Positions 11,664 to 23,575 are shown, numbered from the stretch's first letter. The stretch is DNA of 64,000 nt from Cryptomeria japonica (GCF_030272615.1 NC_081410.1:292176457-292240456); one strand, 5' to 3'. The notes: a model not told the origin generated them from the letters alone. Numbers and translations: made by a program.

Positions 11664-11998
11664 ATATCCCCCTTGGCATATTTGATGGCAACACTAGATG
11701 TGAAAAATATCTAAGTACCAAGAAATGCCAAACAAGTCTCCCCCTATGGAAGACAACCAACAATCTCATGAATATAAATAACTCTCCCCCTATGAATAAT
11801 ATATTTGTAAAGTTCTGAATTTATTTTTCACATCACTCTCTCTCCCCCTTTGACATGAATGCCATAAATTTGACAAAAATATCAAATCCTTTGAATCTCA
11901 AAGCTGATTACTCCCCTTGAGTAGTAGCACCACTACATCAACCCAAAGCAAAGGATAAAGCTGATGATGCATACTGGACAGATGGTCTACTCCATCAA
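11664..11998 (-). other. CopA 3' untranslated region with polypurine tract
   Basis: No gene. Next to the LTR the minus strand reads GCCAAGGGGGATAT, the likely polypurine tract. Similar purine tracts recur at about 11742-11752, 11785-11792 and 11842-11852. Confidence 0.7.
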
Positions 11999-12535
11999 TT
12001 AAGTTTCTGCCAGAGGGGTAGATACCCCTAACCTGTCTCTCAAATACTCAAATAATTCCTTAGATAGTGGTTTAGTGAATATATCTGCAATCTTCTCTTT
12101 AGTGTTCACATAAACCAATTTGACTTCCTTTTCTTCCACTTTGTCCCGCAAAAAGTTATATTTTATTGATATGTGTTTAGTCTTGGAGTGAAATAATGGA
12201 TTCTTAAACATGTCAATAGCTACAGAGTTATCATGGTAGATAAATACCAGTTCACTACAATTTACCTTGATATCACTCAACATTTGCTTCATCCACAAGA
12301 CTTTAGTGCAATTAGTTGCTACTGCAACATATTCAGCTTCTGCAGTAGATAAAGAAATGCATGACTATTTTTTTCTAATCCATGACACCAATTTCTTTCC
12401 AAGAAAGAAAGTTCCACCAGAAGTGCTCTTCCTGTCATCAGTATCTTCTGTCCAATCTGAATCTGTATATGCACATAAAGTTAAGTTATCATCTCTAGAA
12501 TACCACAAGCCATATTTTTTTGTTCCTTGCCAATA
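11999..12535 (-). pseudogene. CopA RNase H
   Basis: The minus-strand reading gives DDRKSTSGG near 12435, SLSTAEAEYVAVATNCTKVL near 12300-12360 (Glu region), the HDNSVAIDM block near 12220 (Asp region), and the end VNTKEKIADIFTKPLSKELF near 12060-12110. This is the canonical copia RNase H. The open piece 11999-12298 keeps the natural C-terminal stop. An earlier stop lies near 12390. Confidence 0.85.
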
Positions 12536-13700
12536 CTAGAATACCCTCTTTACTGCATGTTCATGATTTTGTTTAGGATTAATTTGATATCTTAAAACAA
12601 TACTTACTGCATTCATAATATTTGGTCTAGTTTGAGTTAGATATAACAAGCCACCAATCATAGACTTATACCTTGTCGGATTTACTGGTGAAGATATGTC
12701 TTTGATAGATAATTTCTCACTTTTCACCATAGGAGTACTTATCGGTTTGGAATTATTCATACCAAACTTCTTCAAAAATTCCCTTAGATACATAGTTTGA
12801 TAGATAAAAATGCCCTTGTTAGTTTGAGTAATCTACAAACCTAAGAAAAATCTCATCTCACCGACCATGGACATTTCAAATTTATTCTTCATATTATTAG
12901 AGAATTCCATGCACAATTTATCTTCTCCTCCAAAAATGATATCATCAACAAATACAGTTTCAATAATCAGAATATCATTATTAGTGATCTTATAATATAA
13001 ATTACTGTCGGCACTGCCCTTAGTAAAACTAAGCTTCAAAAGGTATTTATCCAACCTTGCATACCAAGCTCTAGGAGCTTGTTTCAATCCATATAAAGCT
13101 TTTCTTAACCTACAAACCATATCTTTATCATCTGTTAGTGAAAATACATTAGGCTTCTCAATGTATACCTCTTCCTCAAGTTCACCATTTAAAAATGCAC
13201 ATTTAACATCCATTTGATAGACCTTATAGTTCTTATAAGCTGCATAGGCAGGAAATAGTCTAACAGCTTCAATTCTAGCTACAGGTGCAAATGTCTCACC
13301 ATAATCAATTCCTTCCATTTTAGAATATCCTTTACAAACTAATCTAGCCTTGTTTCTTACAACTTGACCATCCTCATTTAGTTTATTCCTAAAAACCCAT
13401 TTAGTTCCAATAACATTCTTATTTTTAGGCCGAGGAACTAAAGTCCAAGTCTCATTCTTCTCTATCTGATCTAATTCATCTTACATAGCCTTTAACCAAT
13501 GTTTATCTTTGCAAGCTTCAATAACAGATGCTGGTTCAATTTGAGAAATAAGACATACCTCTTCATTTGCCAATCTTATTCTTGTCATAACTCCCTTGTT
13601 TCTATCTCCAATGATTTGATCTTCAGAATGATTTAACCTTACATACCTTGGTGTCTTCTGAACTCCAGGTTCACTATTATGATCGTTAGTCATAGTTGAA
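12536..13700 (-). pseudogene. CopA reverse transcriptase
   Basis: Minus-strand pieces 13481-13693, 12833-13318 and 12536-12793 form one copia RT. Blocks: [70 protein letters not shown], and the catalytic FVDDIIFGG near 12940 (YVDD variant, both Asp kept). The palm ends in [15 protein letters not shown], and LTQTRPNIMNAV follows. One extra codon precedes FVDD compared with CopC1/CopC2. Stops near 13481, 13320 and 12832 break it. Confidence 0.9.
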
Positions 13701-13858
13701 TTTTCTGATTGTGCCGGTGTATCTCTCTAAGTGTCTTGTAGCAGTTGAGGCATTGTTGGTTCAGTTATGATCATTTCTACTACCAGTTCCCTGTCATATG
13801 ATATAGATTGATTTTTATATTGCTCATCCACTTTCACATTAGTGCTCCCCACAATTAT

Positions 13859-14728
13859 TTACAATATTCTGTTACAACATTTATATGCTTTTCTTTGAAT
13901 TGAATATCCAAGAAATATCCATTCATCACATCTAGGATCAAACTTCCCAATTGAATCATCCCTTTTTATATAACATTTACTTCCAAAAATTATGAAATAT
14001 TTAACAACAGGTGTATGTCCAAACCATAATTCATAAGGGGTCTTACCGGTTTCACCTTTGATGTGAACTTTGTTGAATATGTAGACTATTGTACTCACTG
14101 CTTCTCTTCGGTGAATGTGAGGTAATTTGGCTTCCATCATCATAGTTCTTACTGTATCCAAAATGGTTCTATTATTTTTTTCCACTACTCCATTCTGTTG
14201 AGGAGTCCGAGGTGCAGATAACTATCTCCTAATTCCATTTGTCTCACAATAACTATTAAATTCATGAGAAGTGCACTCACCACCTTGATCAGATCTCAAA
14301 CATTTGATTTTCAATCCATTTTATGTTTCTACCTTTTCTTTAATGATCTTGAATTTCTCAAAGGCTTCAGACTTCTCCCTAAGAAAAGTCACCCACATCA
14401 TTCTAGAATAGTCATCAATTATCAACATGAAATATCTATCACCTTGAAAGCTTCTAGTCTTTGTTGGACCACATAAGTCAGTGTGAATCAAATCAAGTAC
14501 ATCATTATATTTATCATGTATGCTCTTAAAATAAGTTCTAACTTGCTTTCCCAATTGACATTCCTTACATACCGGATTATGAGGCTTCATAATCTTAGGT
14601 ATATCTCTAACTGCCTTTGTTGAACTAATCTTAATAATACAATCAAAATTAACATGACACAACCTCTTATGCCATAACCAACTCTCATCAATATGAGCAA
14701 TCAAACATGTCTTATTACTAGTGTTCAA
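13859..14728 (-). pseudogene. CopA GAG-pre-integrase and integrase
   Basis: The minus strand from 14728 has the HHCC region (SWLWHKRLCHVNFD, then CKECQLGKQ) and a core with LIHTDLCGP (first Asp), RSDQGGE (second Asp) and NGVVEKNNR (Glu). The C-terminal part is GKTPYELWFG and FGSKCYIKRDD. All three catalytic acidic residues are readable. Breaks occur near 14320 and 14225, plus a stop at 13859. It inserts cDNA with a 5-base stagger, matching the observed TSD. Confidence 0.88.
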
Positions 14729-15121
14729 GTGAAGATATTACCTCTAGTCTGAGTACCGGTTGCAATCTCCAAACCAGTTTTGTTAATGATTTTGCATTTT
14801 CTATCTTTAAACTGAAGTTGGAAACCCTTGTCCACCAATTGACCAACACTTATAAGATTATGCTTTAAACCATCAACATAATAGATATTATCAGTATTAT
14901 GCTTTCCTTCTAGAGAAATAATACCTCTACCTTTGATCATACATGCTTTGCCATCTCCAAATATGACTTGACTGCCATTGTATTCTTGTAGTGACAATTT
15001 TTTTTATCTCCAGTCATATGATGTGAGCATCCACTATCAATTACCCATTCATCCTTGTCTTCAAGTTTTTCTGCTAGGGCCTTTTCTTTATTCATGATAG
15101 GTGGTTCTGGTTCATCTTCTT
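14725..15121 (-). pseudogene. CopA protease
   Basis: The retropepsin active site is EWVIDSGCSHHMTGD near 15015-15060 on the minus strand (D-S-G kept). After a frame slip in an A-run near 15000 it continues as GDGKACMIKGRGIISLEGKH and LKHNLISVGQLVDKGF (14725-14997). This matches copia protease and its link to the pre-integrase domain. Confidence 0.85.
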
Positions 15122-16192
15122 TTAAATCATAGAATACCCATTCCTTTCCATTGCCGGATCCACTAGCAAAGTCTGCTGCCGGTTCATCCTCAGAGTAATC
15201 ACTTCTTCCTCATCCGCTATGTAGCATTGCTTACTTTTCTTGAATCTATTTCTATTCTGATTAGGCTTAAATGATTTCTTAACTCTTTCTTCAAATATTG
15301 CATTCCTTTCAGGACATCTAGATGCAAAATGACCAATCTTATTACATGCAAAACATTTAAAAGGTGCTTTTCCTTCATACTTACTTCCTGTCGGTCCTTT
15401 AGGTACTCTTCTAGGAAATAAGGCTTCAAGATTCTCATATTCTACATCCTTTTTCCTCATATCTTCCAATTCTTTTGCATATAAGGCTTTCCAATCACTT
15501 TTGTCGGTAGATGATGATGCATGAAAAGCAGGTTCAGATTTTGCGGCTCTAGAAGGTCCAAATTCTTCATGCTCAAAACTAGATAATTTCCCAATTAGAA
15601 TGTCTTTGTTAACTGAAGTGTTTACCATTGTTCTCAATTAATTAATTGCAGTTGCCTTCATCTTGTAAGCTAGTGGAAGGGCTCTCAAGACTTTGGAAAC
15701 TATTTCATCTTCACTTAGAGATCCTCCACAATATTGAATTCCCATGACAATCTCATTTACTCTTTCCATAAATTTTGCAATTCTTTCAATATCTTCCATC
15801 TTCAAGTTCTCATATCTTACCTAGTAACCATCAAGTTTAGCAATTTTGACAATAGGATCACCTTAATTCAGAGTTTGCAATTTATCTCACATAACCTTTG
15901 CAGATGATTTATTAGTCAATCCCATGATTTTTTCATCAGTAAGTGCACACAAGAGGGCTTCTCTAGCTCTACAATCATTTTTAATATTGTTGTCTAGGTC
16001 TGTAGGAGAAGGATTGCCAGATGCTAGATCATAAGGTGTATATCCTTTCTCAGTGATCTCCCAAATATCCTTGCCAAGACATCTAAGATGAGTCTCCATT
16101 CAGATTTTCCATATCCCTTAATTTGTTCCATCAAGCTTAGGGATTTCTCTTCCTAAAATAGTTGTTGGTGGATTTAAAGTATTAACTGCCAT
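15122..16192 (-). pseudogene. CopA Gag
   Basis: A likely start ATG at 16192-16190 begins MAVNTLNPPTT. It is followed by the copia Gag entry block (PKLDGTN, then METHLRCLGKDIWEITEKGY) with two early stops. A frame change leads to the open piece 15122-15637, with a zinc knuckle CFACNKIGHFASRC (CX2CX4HX4C, near 15313-15356) followed by a basic tail. Known role: RNA-binding particle shell. It lies just inside the primer site, as expected. Confidence 0.85.
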
Positions 16193-16236
16193 AGGATCTA
16201 CCTCAAGTGGTTAAGCTTCTGCAAAAGAGGACCAAA

Positions 16237-16248
16237 GCTCTGATACCA
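16237..16248 (-). other. CopA primer-binding site (tRNA-iMet type)
   Basis: On the minus strand TGGTATCAGAGC lies two bases inside the right LTR. This is the usual initiator-tRNA-Met primer site of plant copia elements. Confidence 0.92.
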
Positions 16249-16250
16249 AT

Positions 16251-17353
16251 TGTTAGGATAACTGATGAACAACTAAGAGGGGGGGTGAATCAGTTGTTAC
16301 CATATTATATTAATTAAACCACTTTATAACCTTTAACTGGAGCACATAAACACTGAATACCAGAATACAAGAAACAGATACCGGTAAACAATAAAACTTA
16401 AGAATGAAACAGAGAATTAACACAATGTAACCATACGACATAACACCATGATTTGTACATGGAAAACCTAGTAAAGTAAAAAACCATGGTGGGAAGCCTA
16501 CCCATAGTCAGATGATACTTCTGCAGAAAGTATGTGATACAATAAGGGGATTGCACATGCAGGAAGGCATACTACCTAGAGTGTACTTCTCATTACAAAA
16601 GAGTCTCACTAACTACAAAGAAGTTATAACCACCTCAATATAATTGGACACCAATTCAAAAGAATGAACTACCAAAGATGGAATCTACCATGCCTGATTA
16701 CAGTCCCAATTAAGCTCAATACTAGAGGCCTTTGACCTCTTACTTAAACCTAATTCAATCACCTATGATCAACCAAATCTCCTTCGTATATGATATTACA
16801 TTCCACGTCCACAACACATTTATTTCCCATACCTTGATCTATAATGAGATCTTACATCAATTTTTACAAACCCTAAGGCCTAAACCAATTAGGTCGGCCA
16901 CCTAAAAGATATTACAATAAGATCATTACATATATCCACATTACAATGATATGCCATGTCAGCTTTAGACCAAAACAATATTAACCAATCCATAAAACAT
17001 CTCGGTAACATGTAGAGAACACATTATCATGATACTGGTCCATAACCTAGATAGGTACCAGACCTAATTTGGGTCCACCACGCTAAAGAGATGTCTCCAA
17101 TCAATTGAGGCTCAATCAAGGATCACCTTCTGCATCCCAAATTCCATCTAGATGCCCCACCAACACCACTCACATTCTATCAAAGATTCTTAGTAAAAGC
17201 TCTGCCGGTTAAACCTTAAACCCTTACTGATAACACAAGATCTTCTATCGGTAACCAAAACCTATCTGCCAATAACCAACCAAAACAAATAGTGTTGACA
17301 TCAATGACAAAACATCAATGCAACACATAATCAGTTCATCCATATTGCCAACA
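16251..17353 (-). repeat. CopA 5' LTR (right side in the window)
   Basis: Starts TGTTAGGATAACTGATG and ends ATTGCCAACA; length 1103. It contains a perfect 7-base stem AACAACT/AGTTGTT at 16268-16298 around a G-run (a C-run in the transcript sense). Confidence 0.95.
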
Positions 17354-17358
17354 TATAA
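17354..17358. repeat. CopA target site duplication TATAA, right copy
   Basis: TATAA immediately after CCAACA, equal to 10551-10555. Confidence 0.92.
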
Positions 17359-18120
17359 ACCCCAAGGTTGAGTCCTTGATGAGGAAAGAACTATCCAATC
17401 TTATAGAATCTAGCATTATTTTTCCAATTAAGCATTCTTCTTGGGTAGCCAATCTTGTTCCAATTAGAAAGAAAAATGGGGAAATGAGATTGTGTGTAGA
17501 CTTTAGGGACCTCAATAGAGCCTCCCTTAAAGATCATTATCCCCTTCCTTCCATGGAACAAATTTTAGCCAAAGTTAGTGCCTCTAAAAGATGTTCAATC
17601 TTGGATGGATACTTAGGATATAATCAAATCCTAGTCCAAGAACCAGACCAATTTAAAACTACATTCACTACTAAATGGGGCGCTTATGCCTATTGTAAGA
17701 TGCCTTTTGAACTAACAAATGTAGGTGCAAATTTTCAATGAGCCATGGATAAGACCTTTAAAGGAGTATTAGCAAAATTATAGTTGTATATCTTGATGAT
17801 ATCAGTGTATACTCTAAACATAAAACAAACCACTTCACTCACCTTGAGCAAGTATCTAGGAAATGTAGGGAGTATGGTGTGTCCTTGAACCCCAAGAAGT
17901 TTGGTTTTGCCATATACCAGGGCAAGCTTCTAGGACATATCATATCTAAGGATGGTTTGTTCATTGATCAAAAGAGAGTGGAAGCCATTGTGTCCCTTTC
18001 ACTCCCAATCCATAATAAAGGCTTACAAAGCTTCCTTGGAAGGATTAATTTTGTAAGAAGGTTTATCCCCAACTTGGTTGCTATGGTAAAACCTCTCACA
18101 ACCATGTTAAAGAAATAAAT
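17354..18120 (+). pseudogene. GypB reverse transcriptase, catalytic part
   Basis: After the second TATAA, RT resumes. Blocks: SSWVANLVPIRKKNGEMRLC near 17440, VDFRDLNRASLKDHYPLPSM near 17498, YLGYNQILVQ near 17611, MPFELTNVGANFQ near 17701, then after a stop and frameshift the catalytic YLDD box near 17790. NPKKFGFA and GHIISKDGLFID follow at 17890-17965. The YxDD pair is intact. Stops near 17740 and 18117 and a frame slip near 17780 kill the gene. Confidence 0.88.
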
Positions 18121-18620
18121 AAGCTTTAAATGGAATAAGGAAGGAAAGGAAGGCTTTGATTAGATCAAACAAGCCATTTCTCAGGCTCCTACCTTGGTCA
18201 ATCCCAACTATGAGAAAGACTTCATCCTCTACACTTTGGGAGGAGAAGAAAGTATATATGCTATCCTAATGCAATTAAATTAGGATGGGTTGGAGCAACC
18301 CATAGCTTTTTTAAGCGAGGGCCTAAAAGATTATGAACTCAAGTACAATTATGTTAAGAAGATTGTCATCATAGTTGTTAGAGAATTGAATTTTTTTAGA
18401 TACATGCTCTCAAATAACTGGATCCAACTCTTAGTTCCACATGCCAGTGTTAAAGATTTCATGTTGAATAAGGACATAGGTGAGAAAAGGGTTGGGTGGA
18501 TTACAAAGGTCAAGTAATATGACCTTAACATCAAGATAACCAAGCTAGTAAGAGGTAGAGCACTATGTGAGATGTTTCTTTCAACATTTGGAAAAGACCA
18601 AAAGATGTCCCTCTTGCTGT
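18121..18620 (+). pseudogene. GypB gypsy-type RNase H
   Basis: The region after RT reads FKWNKEGKEGF, then QAISQAPTLVNPNYEKDF, then (18290-18517) EQPIAFLSEGLKDYELKYNY and a decayed remainder. This is the standard Ty3 connection plus RNase H. The first Asp motif of the family is not clear (YTLGGEES), and stops occur near 18163, 18282 and 18516. It is the second RNase H-like domain in GypB. Confidence 0.72.
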
Positions 18621-18699
18621 AGGAAGAAGTGTAACTTGAAAGTCGAGGAAATGAAAAAACCAGTTGGTTTGAGGATATGATTCATTCCTAAGGGATGGT

Positions 18700-19570
18700 A
18701 GTTATACTCCTCATTTTGATAGAACTAAGAGAAGGCATCTCAGGTTGTAGTCCATCCCATATGCCTTTGTGGATGGGATTTTATTCAAGAGAAACTTCAA
18801 TGGTGTCTTGCTAAGGTGCATAATAGGAGATCAGATCAACAAGTTATTAGAAGAATTGCAAAATGGTCGCTTAGGTGGCCATTTATCACCTATAACCATA
18901 GACATGAAGATCATGAGGATAGGATATTATTGACCACATTTATTTAATGATGCCCACAGGTGGGTTAGACAATGCAAAGAGTGTACACTCTTTTCAGACA
19001 AACAAGGGTTAGTTGCCCTCCCTCTTCACCCCATTTCAACTGTTCAATCCTTTGCATAATGGGGGATTGATTTTATTAGTCCTATTAATTATCTATCAAG
19101 TTTAGGTCATAATTGGATTTTAGCTTCCACAGATTATTTTACAAGGTGGACAGAGGCAGTTACTCTAAACAATGCAACTAAGAACTCAGTGGTTCAATTC
19201 CTTGAGGGGATTACAACTAGATTTGGAGCCCCTTCCATAATAATATTAGATAATGCAAAGGCCTTTGTAGGATCCTAGATCATCTTATGGGTAGTCCTCT
19301 ATGATGTATTCTTGAAGATATCATCAAATTATTACCCTCAAGGAAATGGCCAAGTTGAGTCTTCCAACAAGAATCTCATCAGGATCATCAAAAGGACTCT
19401 TGATGATTGTAAAAGGGCTTGTCACCTAAAGTTAGGAACAACACTACGGGATAAAAGAATCACTCCAAAAATATCATTAGATAACTCAACCTTCATGTTG
19501 GTATATGGGAGGGAAGCAAGGCTTCCCTTATCTCTTGAGTTACCTTCTCTTGATTTAGCACACTAGCCTG
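18700..19570 (+). pseudogene. GypB integrase, zinc-binding and catalytic core
   Basis: The zinc-binding part has GGHLS near 18871 and CKECTLF near 18975. The core has WGIDFISP near 19060 (first Asp kept), ILDNAKAF near 19245 (second Asp kept) and NGQVESSNK near 19345 (Glu kept). All three catalytic residues are therefore readable. Stops break the frame near 18932, 19058 and 19276. The best open piece is 19312-19566, ending with the LVYGREARLPLSLE block typical of plant gypsy integrase. Confidence 0.85.
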
Positions 19571-19911
19571 AGCTTCTAGAAAATGATGCCATGTCAATCA
19601 AGTATGCATAGCTCACATATTTGGAAGAAGTTAGAGAAAGGGGTATGCAGACCCGAAGTGTCCATTAGGGGAAAGTGAAAAGATATTTTGACAAGAGGGC
19701 TACTTTTAGGTCCTTCAAGGTTAGAGACCTTGTCCTAAAGTGGGATGATAATAGAGCAAAACTAGGAAAACACTCAAAGTTTGATGTTATTTGGAGTGGT
19801 CCATATGTGATTATACGCTACAAGGAGGCAAATTATTTCAATATAGCCATGCTAATTGGTGAAGCCCTCCCTATTGCAGTTAATGGTGTTCATCTTAGGG
19901 CTTGTACTTGA
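19571..19911 (+). pseudogene. GypB integrase C-terminus
   Basis: The open stretch 19675-19911 shows a KVRDLVLKWDDNRAKLGKHS block followed by WSGPYVIIRYKEANYF, the GPY/F-type end of integrase, and stops at 19909-19911. It is close in layout to GypA 3230-3500. No chromodomain follows. Confidence 0.75.
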
Positions 19912-21337
19912 GGTGGTTTTCTGGTTCTTTTTTTGTAAATATTTTCTAGTTTTTGTTCCGAAAAGTGCACTTGCACAGGCTATTCTTCCAGAATGGAAAA
20001 TTTTTGGCATGCTACAAGTTGTAGGGGCATAAATCTTCTAATTGTCCATATATTGACTCTATGCCCAATGAATATTGTTTAAGGTATCTGGTCTTATTTT
20101 TCAAGAAAACTTATCACCACTCCGAGTCACCAAAAATGTTGACTAATTTCATGTCAACCTTAGCCCTGTTTAAATCTGATCTAAGATCAATCTTCATAGA
20201 TAAAATCTTGCTAAAGAGACCTAAAACCCTAAACCCTAAGGTTATTTTACCTTTCAAATCCTTCCAAGTTTTAAAAATCTATTTTTTATGTTGATTGGCT
20301 CCACCGGTCAAATCACTTAAGGGCTATCGACTAAAGGGGTCCTTAAACATCTTGAGGCTAGGTTTCTCCCTTTTCCCTACTGATTAGCACAAAGTTTCAA
20401 TGCTTTCACTATTTCACAAAGCAGGGGACTTATCATTTCCCCCCCCCCCCCCATGAAATATCAATATTACCTTTTGGATAAGGCTTTTTTGCTATTTCGC
20501 AAGAGCATCAAGGAATATTCCAACCTTCCCTGTGAAACAACAATGCAATTAACAAAGCCCCATGGTGAGGTCTCATCAGTGAAATAGTGATAAGAGGTCT
20601 GAGGGTAAATAATGCTAATTTTGAAGACTTCACGGTTTGGTGAAGACAAAATGTAAAGGTGGGGCCCTCCTCGTGAAACCACAAAATGCTCGTCGTGATA
20701 TCAACAGTGTCACTTTCACAGTGGTCAAACTTCATGGTGGGACACAACCTATGAAATAGAAAAAGGCCTTTTCAACCAAGTTTCCAAAGGTGGTAGAGGA
20801 ATCAAAGTGTATGGATGAAAGGCCAAGTCTTGATGAACAGCAATTGAGGTGGGACCTCCTTGTCACGTCATCGTAGGGCCCAATTACAAAAAGGTTTTTT
20901 CTACTTTACAAAAAATACATTATTAAAGGGATTTTTCACCTACAAAATGGTGATATCTTTTGATGCAGTAGCATCCTTGGTTCTTGGAAATCTTGCATCA
21001 ACCAAAAAAATATTTCTTTTCTGTTTGTTTTGTAGTTTCAACATTTCTTTCTGTATTTTCTTGCATTGGCTCACCAGATCTTGCAGAACTATATTTTTTC
21101 TTGACATGATCATCTTCCTTATTCCTAAACTACGGAGGATTCGGGCCATTTTCCAACAAGTTATCGATTCCAGATTCTGAGACAATTTTTTGATACCATA
21201 ACTACTTGGACCTATTTTCGTTGGTGAATCTACCAGATCCTTTCCATAGCTTGCAGAGCCCTGTTCATTGATTTTGATGTTCCTTGGCGTGTAGCTAACC
21301 TTCCCTTTGATCTAGACTTTGTCCTTTGGATTTTATG
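19912..21337. other. Non-coding stretch after GypB with C-run and recurring GTGAAATAG words
   Basis: No supported gene. A run of about 14 C lies near 20439-20453. CTATTTCAC/GTGAAATAG-like words recur on both strands at 20409, 20491, 20532, 20579, 20672 and 20751. The part just before 21338 is the target of TRG. It may include the GypB 3' untranslated region or LTR, which I could not delimit. Confidence 0.35.
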
Positions 21338-22871
21338 TGTTGGTATTGTGTTGTCATTGATGTCAACCAGTATAACATGGCAAATGGTATGAGAGATTAT
21401 TGGTATAAGTATCATTGATGTCAAATAGTATAGTAGGTGACCAGTATATCTTATCATTGGTAAGAAGAGGATGTCAACCAGCTTTGTGGTCATTGGGATC
21501 ATCGGTACACAAGTTAGTCTTGGCTTGTGTTAAAGACAAGCAGTAGAGACCGGTAAGTGATATGTTGGCAAGTGCATTGTAGCCAACCGACAAACATATG
21601 ACCAGTGAGAAAACAAGGTGAGCTAATGAAGAAGTGCAGAACCGGTATGCAGTTGGGTGTCAAATAGTAGGACTCCCAATGGATGAAGATGATATCACAA
21701 GTTAATGCTATGAATGATAGTGAGTGTGCCCAATGGGATCATATGTGCCTGATTGAAGATGTATCTTCTCAATGTCAGCTAAGGCATATTGGTACAATAC
21801 CGAAAGAAGATGACAAGGATCCTTTCCCACCAGTAAGTGATAATGCTCTGGGATAAGTCAGAGATATTAAAGGAAGCTGATTGAAGGCTCACACCAAATC
21901 AATTAGTGAAACACAAAGAGGCCTTAGGTGCATGAAATCAGAAATGTGCACCAGATCAACAAGAGTTGGCATGTCGTGCCATCGGGATAGAAAAGGAAGA
22001 GTAAAGAAGTGATGGTTTTGTCACTTTGACAAACTGGTGGAGCTAATATCCAGGCTGATGAAGAAGGCAAGGTTGAGCAACTATAGACAGAGAGTTCAAT
22101 TGGAATGCAGATGCCTCAGATGGAAATAGTTGAAGGTTCATGACATGGTGTCCTCAAGGTGGTTACCACTAAGTATGTTCACTGGTAAAGATGACAATGT
22201 GACAAGTGAAGAGCTCTTGTCTGATGAAGATGAGAATCTTGTGGTTTGGCAAGTAAAGCGACTAGGTGAAGGTGGTCCACCAGTAGAGAAACAAAGTGTA
22301 GTATTGAAGGTTGACTGGTTAGGGTATAACTGCAAGGGTTGGTGAACTGGTAGATGTACACCGGTTGTGTCTTGTGGTCAGTGACATAATCTAAACCAAC
22401 ACGATGACTGAGCTAAGGTGCATGCCAACAGAGATGCCACATGGAGTCCAACTTTCAATAAAATGGACCCTGCATTGTTTATGAGGTAGTTGGTGACTAG
22501 TTGACATTAATGTCGATAATGGATATCACAGGTTGATAGTAGAAGGATGCAGATCAAGACTGATCTGAGGGCAAAGATCAGATTTGTTGGCATCATGATC
22601 AATGAAGTGTATCTAGGTGTTGATTAGGGTAGGTGAAACTAACTGCGTGATCACTTCTTTGTGGTTGGTAAGTGTAGACTGACAAAGAGGTCATGTTTGC
22701 TAAATATGGTAAACATGTTTTGGAATCATCCTGATTGGTGAAGTTCATTTATCTATTGTAGGTAGTCAATCTCTGGAAGGAGATCTGATTGAATTTGGTT
22801 TGACTCGAGGTCAATGAAGGAACCCTAGCGTGCCAAAGGTTTGAATATCGATCATGGCAGGAAAAATCAAG

Positions 22872-22879
22872 TATAAATA
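22872..22879 (+). promoter_or_regulatory. TRG LTR TATA-like box
   Basis: TATAAATA, conserved in the other LTR at 53380-53387 with the same flank (ATGTCGACTAAAGACC), which supports a promoter element. Confidence 0.6.
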
Positions 22880-23466
22880 TGTCGACTAAAGACCGAAGAT
22901 GATTAAGGTGTTGGATGTTGAAGACTTAAGTGTGAAAGTGCAGTAGAGAGCCAACTAGTCAAAGACTCTATCAAAGATCATAGATACTAAGAGTTGGAGG
23001 TGCAATTGATGAGAGGGTTTAGTAGAGGCTTAACTGGCAAGGTTAGAGTGACCCGTAAACTGCAAAGTGAGTTGCAGTGGTGTAAACCGGTGGTGCTAGA
23101 ACCTGTAGAAAGGCATAAAAGGTGTTGCAGTGCAGTGGGAGTGTTAGTGAAGATCTAGCAAGGCAAGATCCATGTAGAGCTTGATTGATAAGGAGAAAAA
23201 CCGGTTGAGATCAAAGTAGACATAACCAGCAAGCTGAGAATTGACAAAGAGAAGAATATCAATAGAGTAGGGGTAGAGGCTGAACTGGTAATTTTGTAGT
23301 AGAGAGTGAAGGAGAGGAGGATCTTAGTGAGTAGAGCAGAGGAAGATTGGTTTAGAAGAGTAAAACCAGAAGAGAGATTATAGAGGTTACAAAACTCATT
23401 TGTAACCAAGAGATTACTTTTTCATTGTACGCAGACTTTGTAATCATTGAGTTGGATCTTGGTGTA

Positions 23467-23575
23467 GGAGTTGGTGCTCCTTGGTTTATTTCCGTAAATC
23501 AAGGGTTGGTGCTCCTTGGGTTGGTGCCATAAAGCAGGGGTGGTGCTCCTTGGGTTGGTGCCCTAATGTTGTAAC
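23467..23575 (+). repeat. Minisatellite in TRG 5' LTR
   Basis: About three imperfect copies of a unit near 35 bases containing GGTTGGTGCTCCTTGG and GGTTGGTGCCCTAA. A matching array lies in the other LTR at about 54006-54100, with different copy details. Confidence 0.75.

Larger units (their letters stand above)
10556..17353 (-). mobile_element. CopA: complete Ty1/copia retrotransposon (Sirevirus-like), in GypB RT
   Basis: Bounded by TGTTAGGATAAC...CCAACA, with two LTRs of about 1.1 kb, a tRNA-iMet primer site and a polypurine tract, and flanked by TATAA at 10551-10555 and 17354-17358. On the minus strand the order is gag, protease, integrase, RT, RNase H, which is copia order. The RT segment [15 protein letters not shown] and FVDDIIFGG resemble Sirevirus polymerases. 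Stops and frameshifts occur throughout. The LTRs differ clearly by eye (about one base in nine or ten over the first 200), so it is older than CopC1 and CopC2. Confidence 0.95.
8630..20000 (+). mobile_element. GypB: decayed Ty3/gypsy retrotransposon interrupted by CopA
   Basis: Plus-strand pol in the order protease, RNase H-like, RT, gypsy RNase H, integrase, with a possible Gag tail before it. CopA (10556-17353) is inserted in the RT coding region. Removing it with one copy of the TATAA duplication leaves the RT reading frame continuous, so the insertion did not remove sequence. The layout repeats that of GypA, including an RNase H-like domain before RT. No LTR pair was found, so both ends are approximate. 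Confidence 0.85.

Noticed and set aside
16237-16248. Possible tRNA gene at TGGTATCAGAGC sites
   Set aside because: Only the 12-base complement to the tRNA 3' end is present, always beside an LTR. No cloverleaf: these are primer-binding sites.
20061-20294. 77-codon open frame after GypB integrase
   Set aside because: Low-complexity K/L/F-rich translation of AT-rich DNA, no motif.
23467-23575. CRISPR-like or direct repeat array
   Set aside because: Units are tandem, imperfect and without unique spacers, within a plant LTR.
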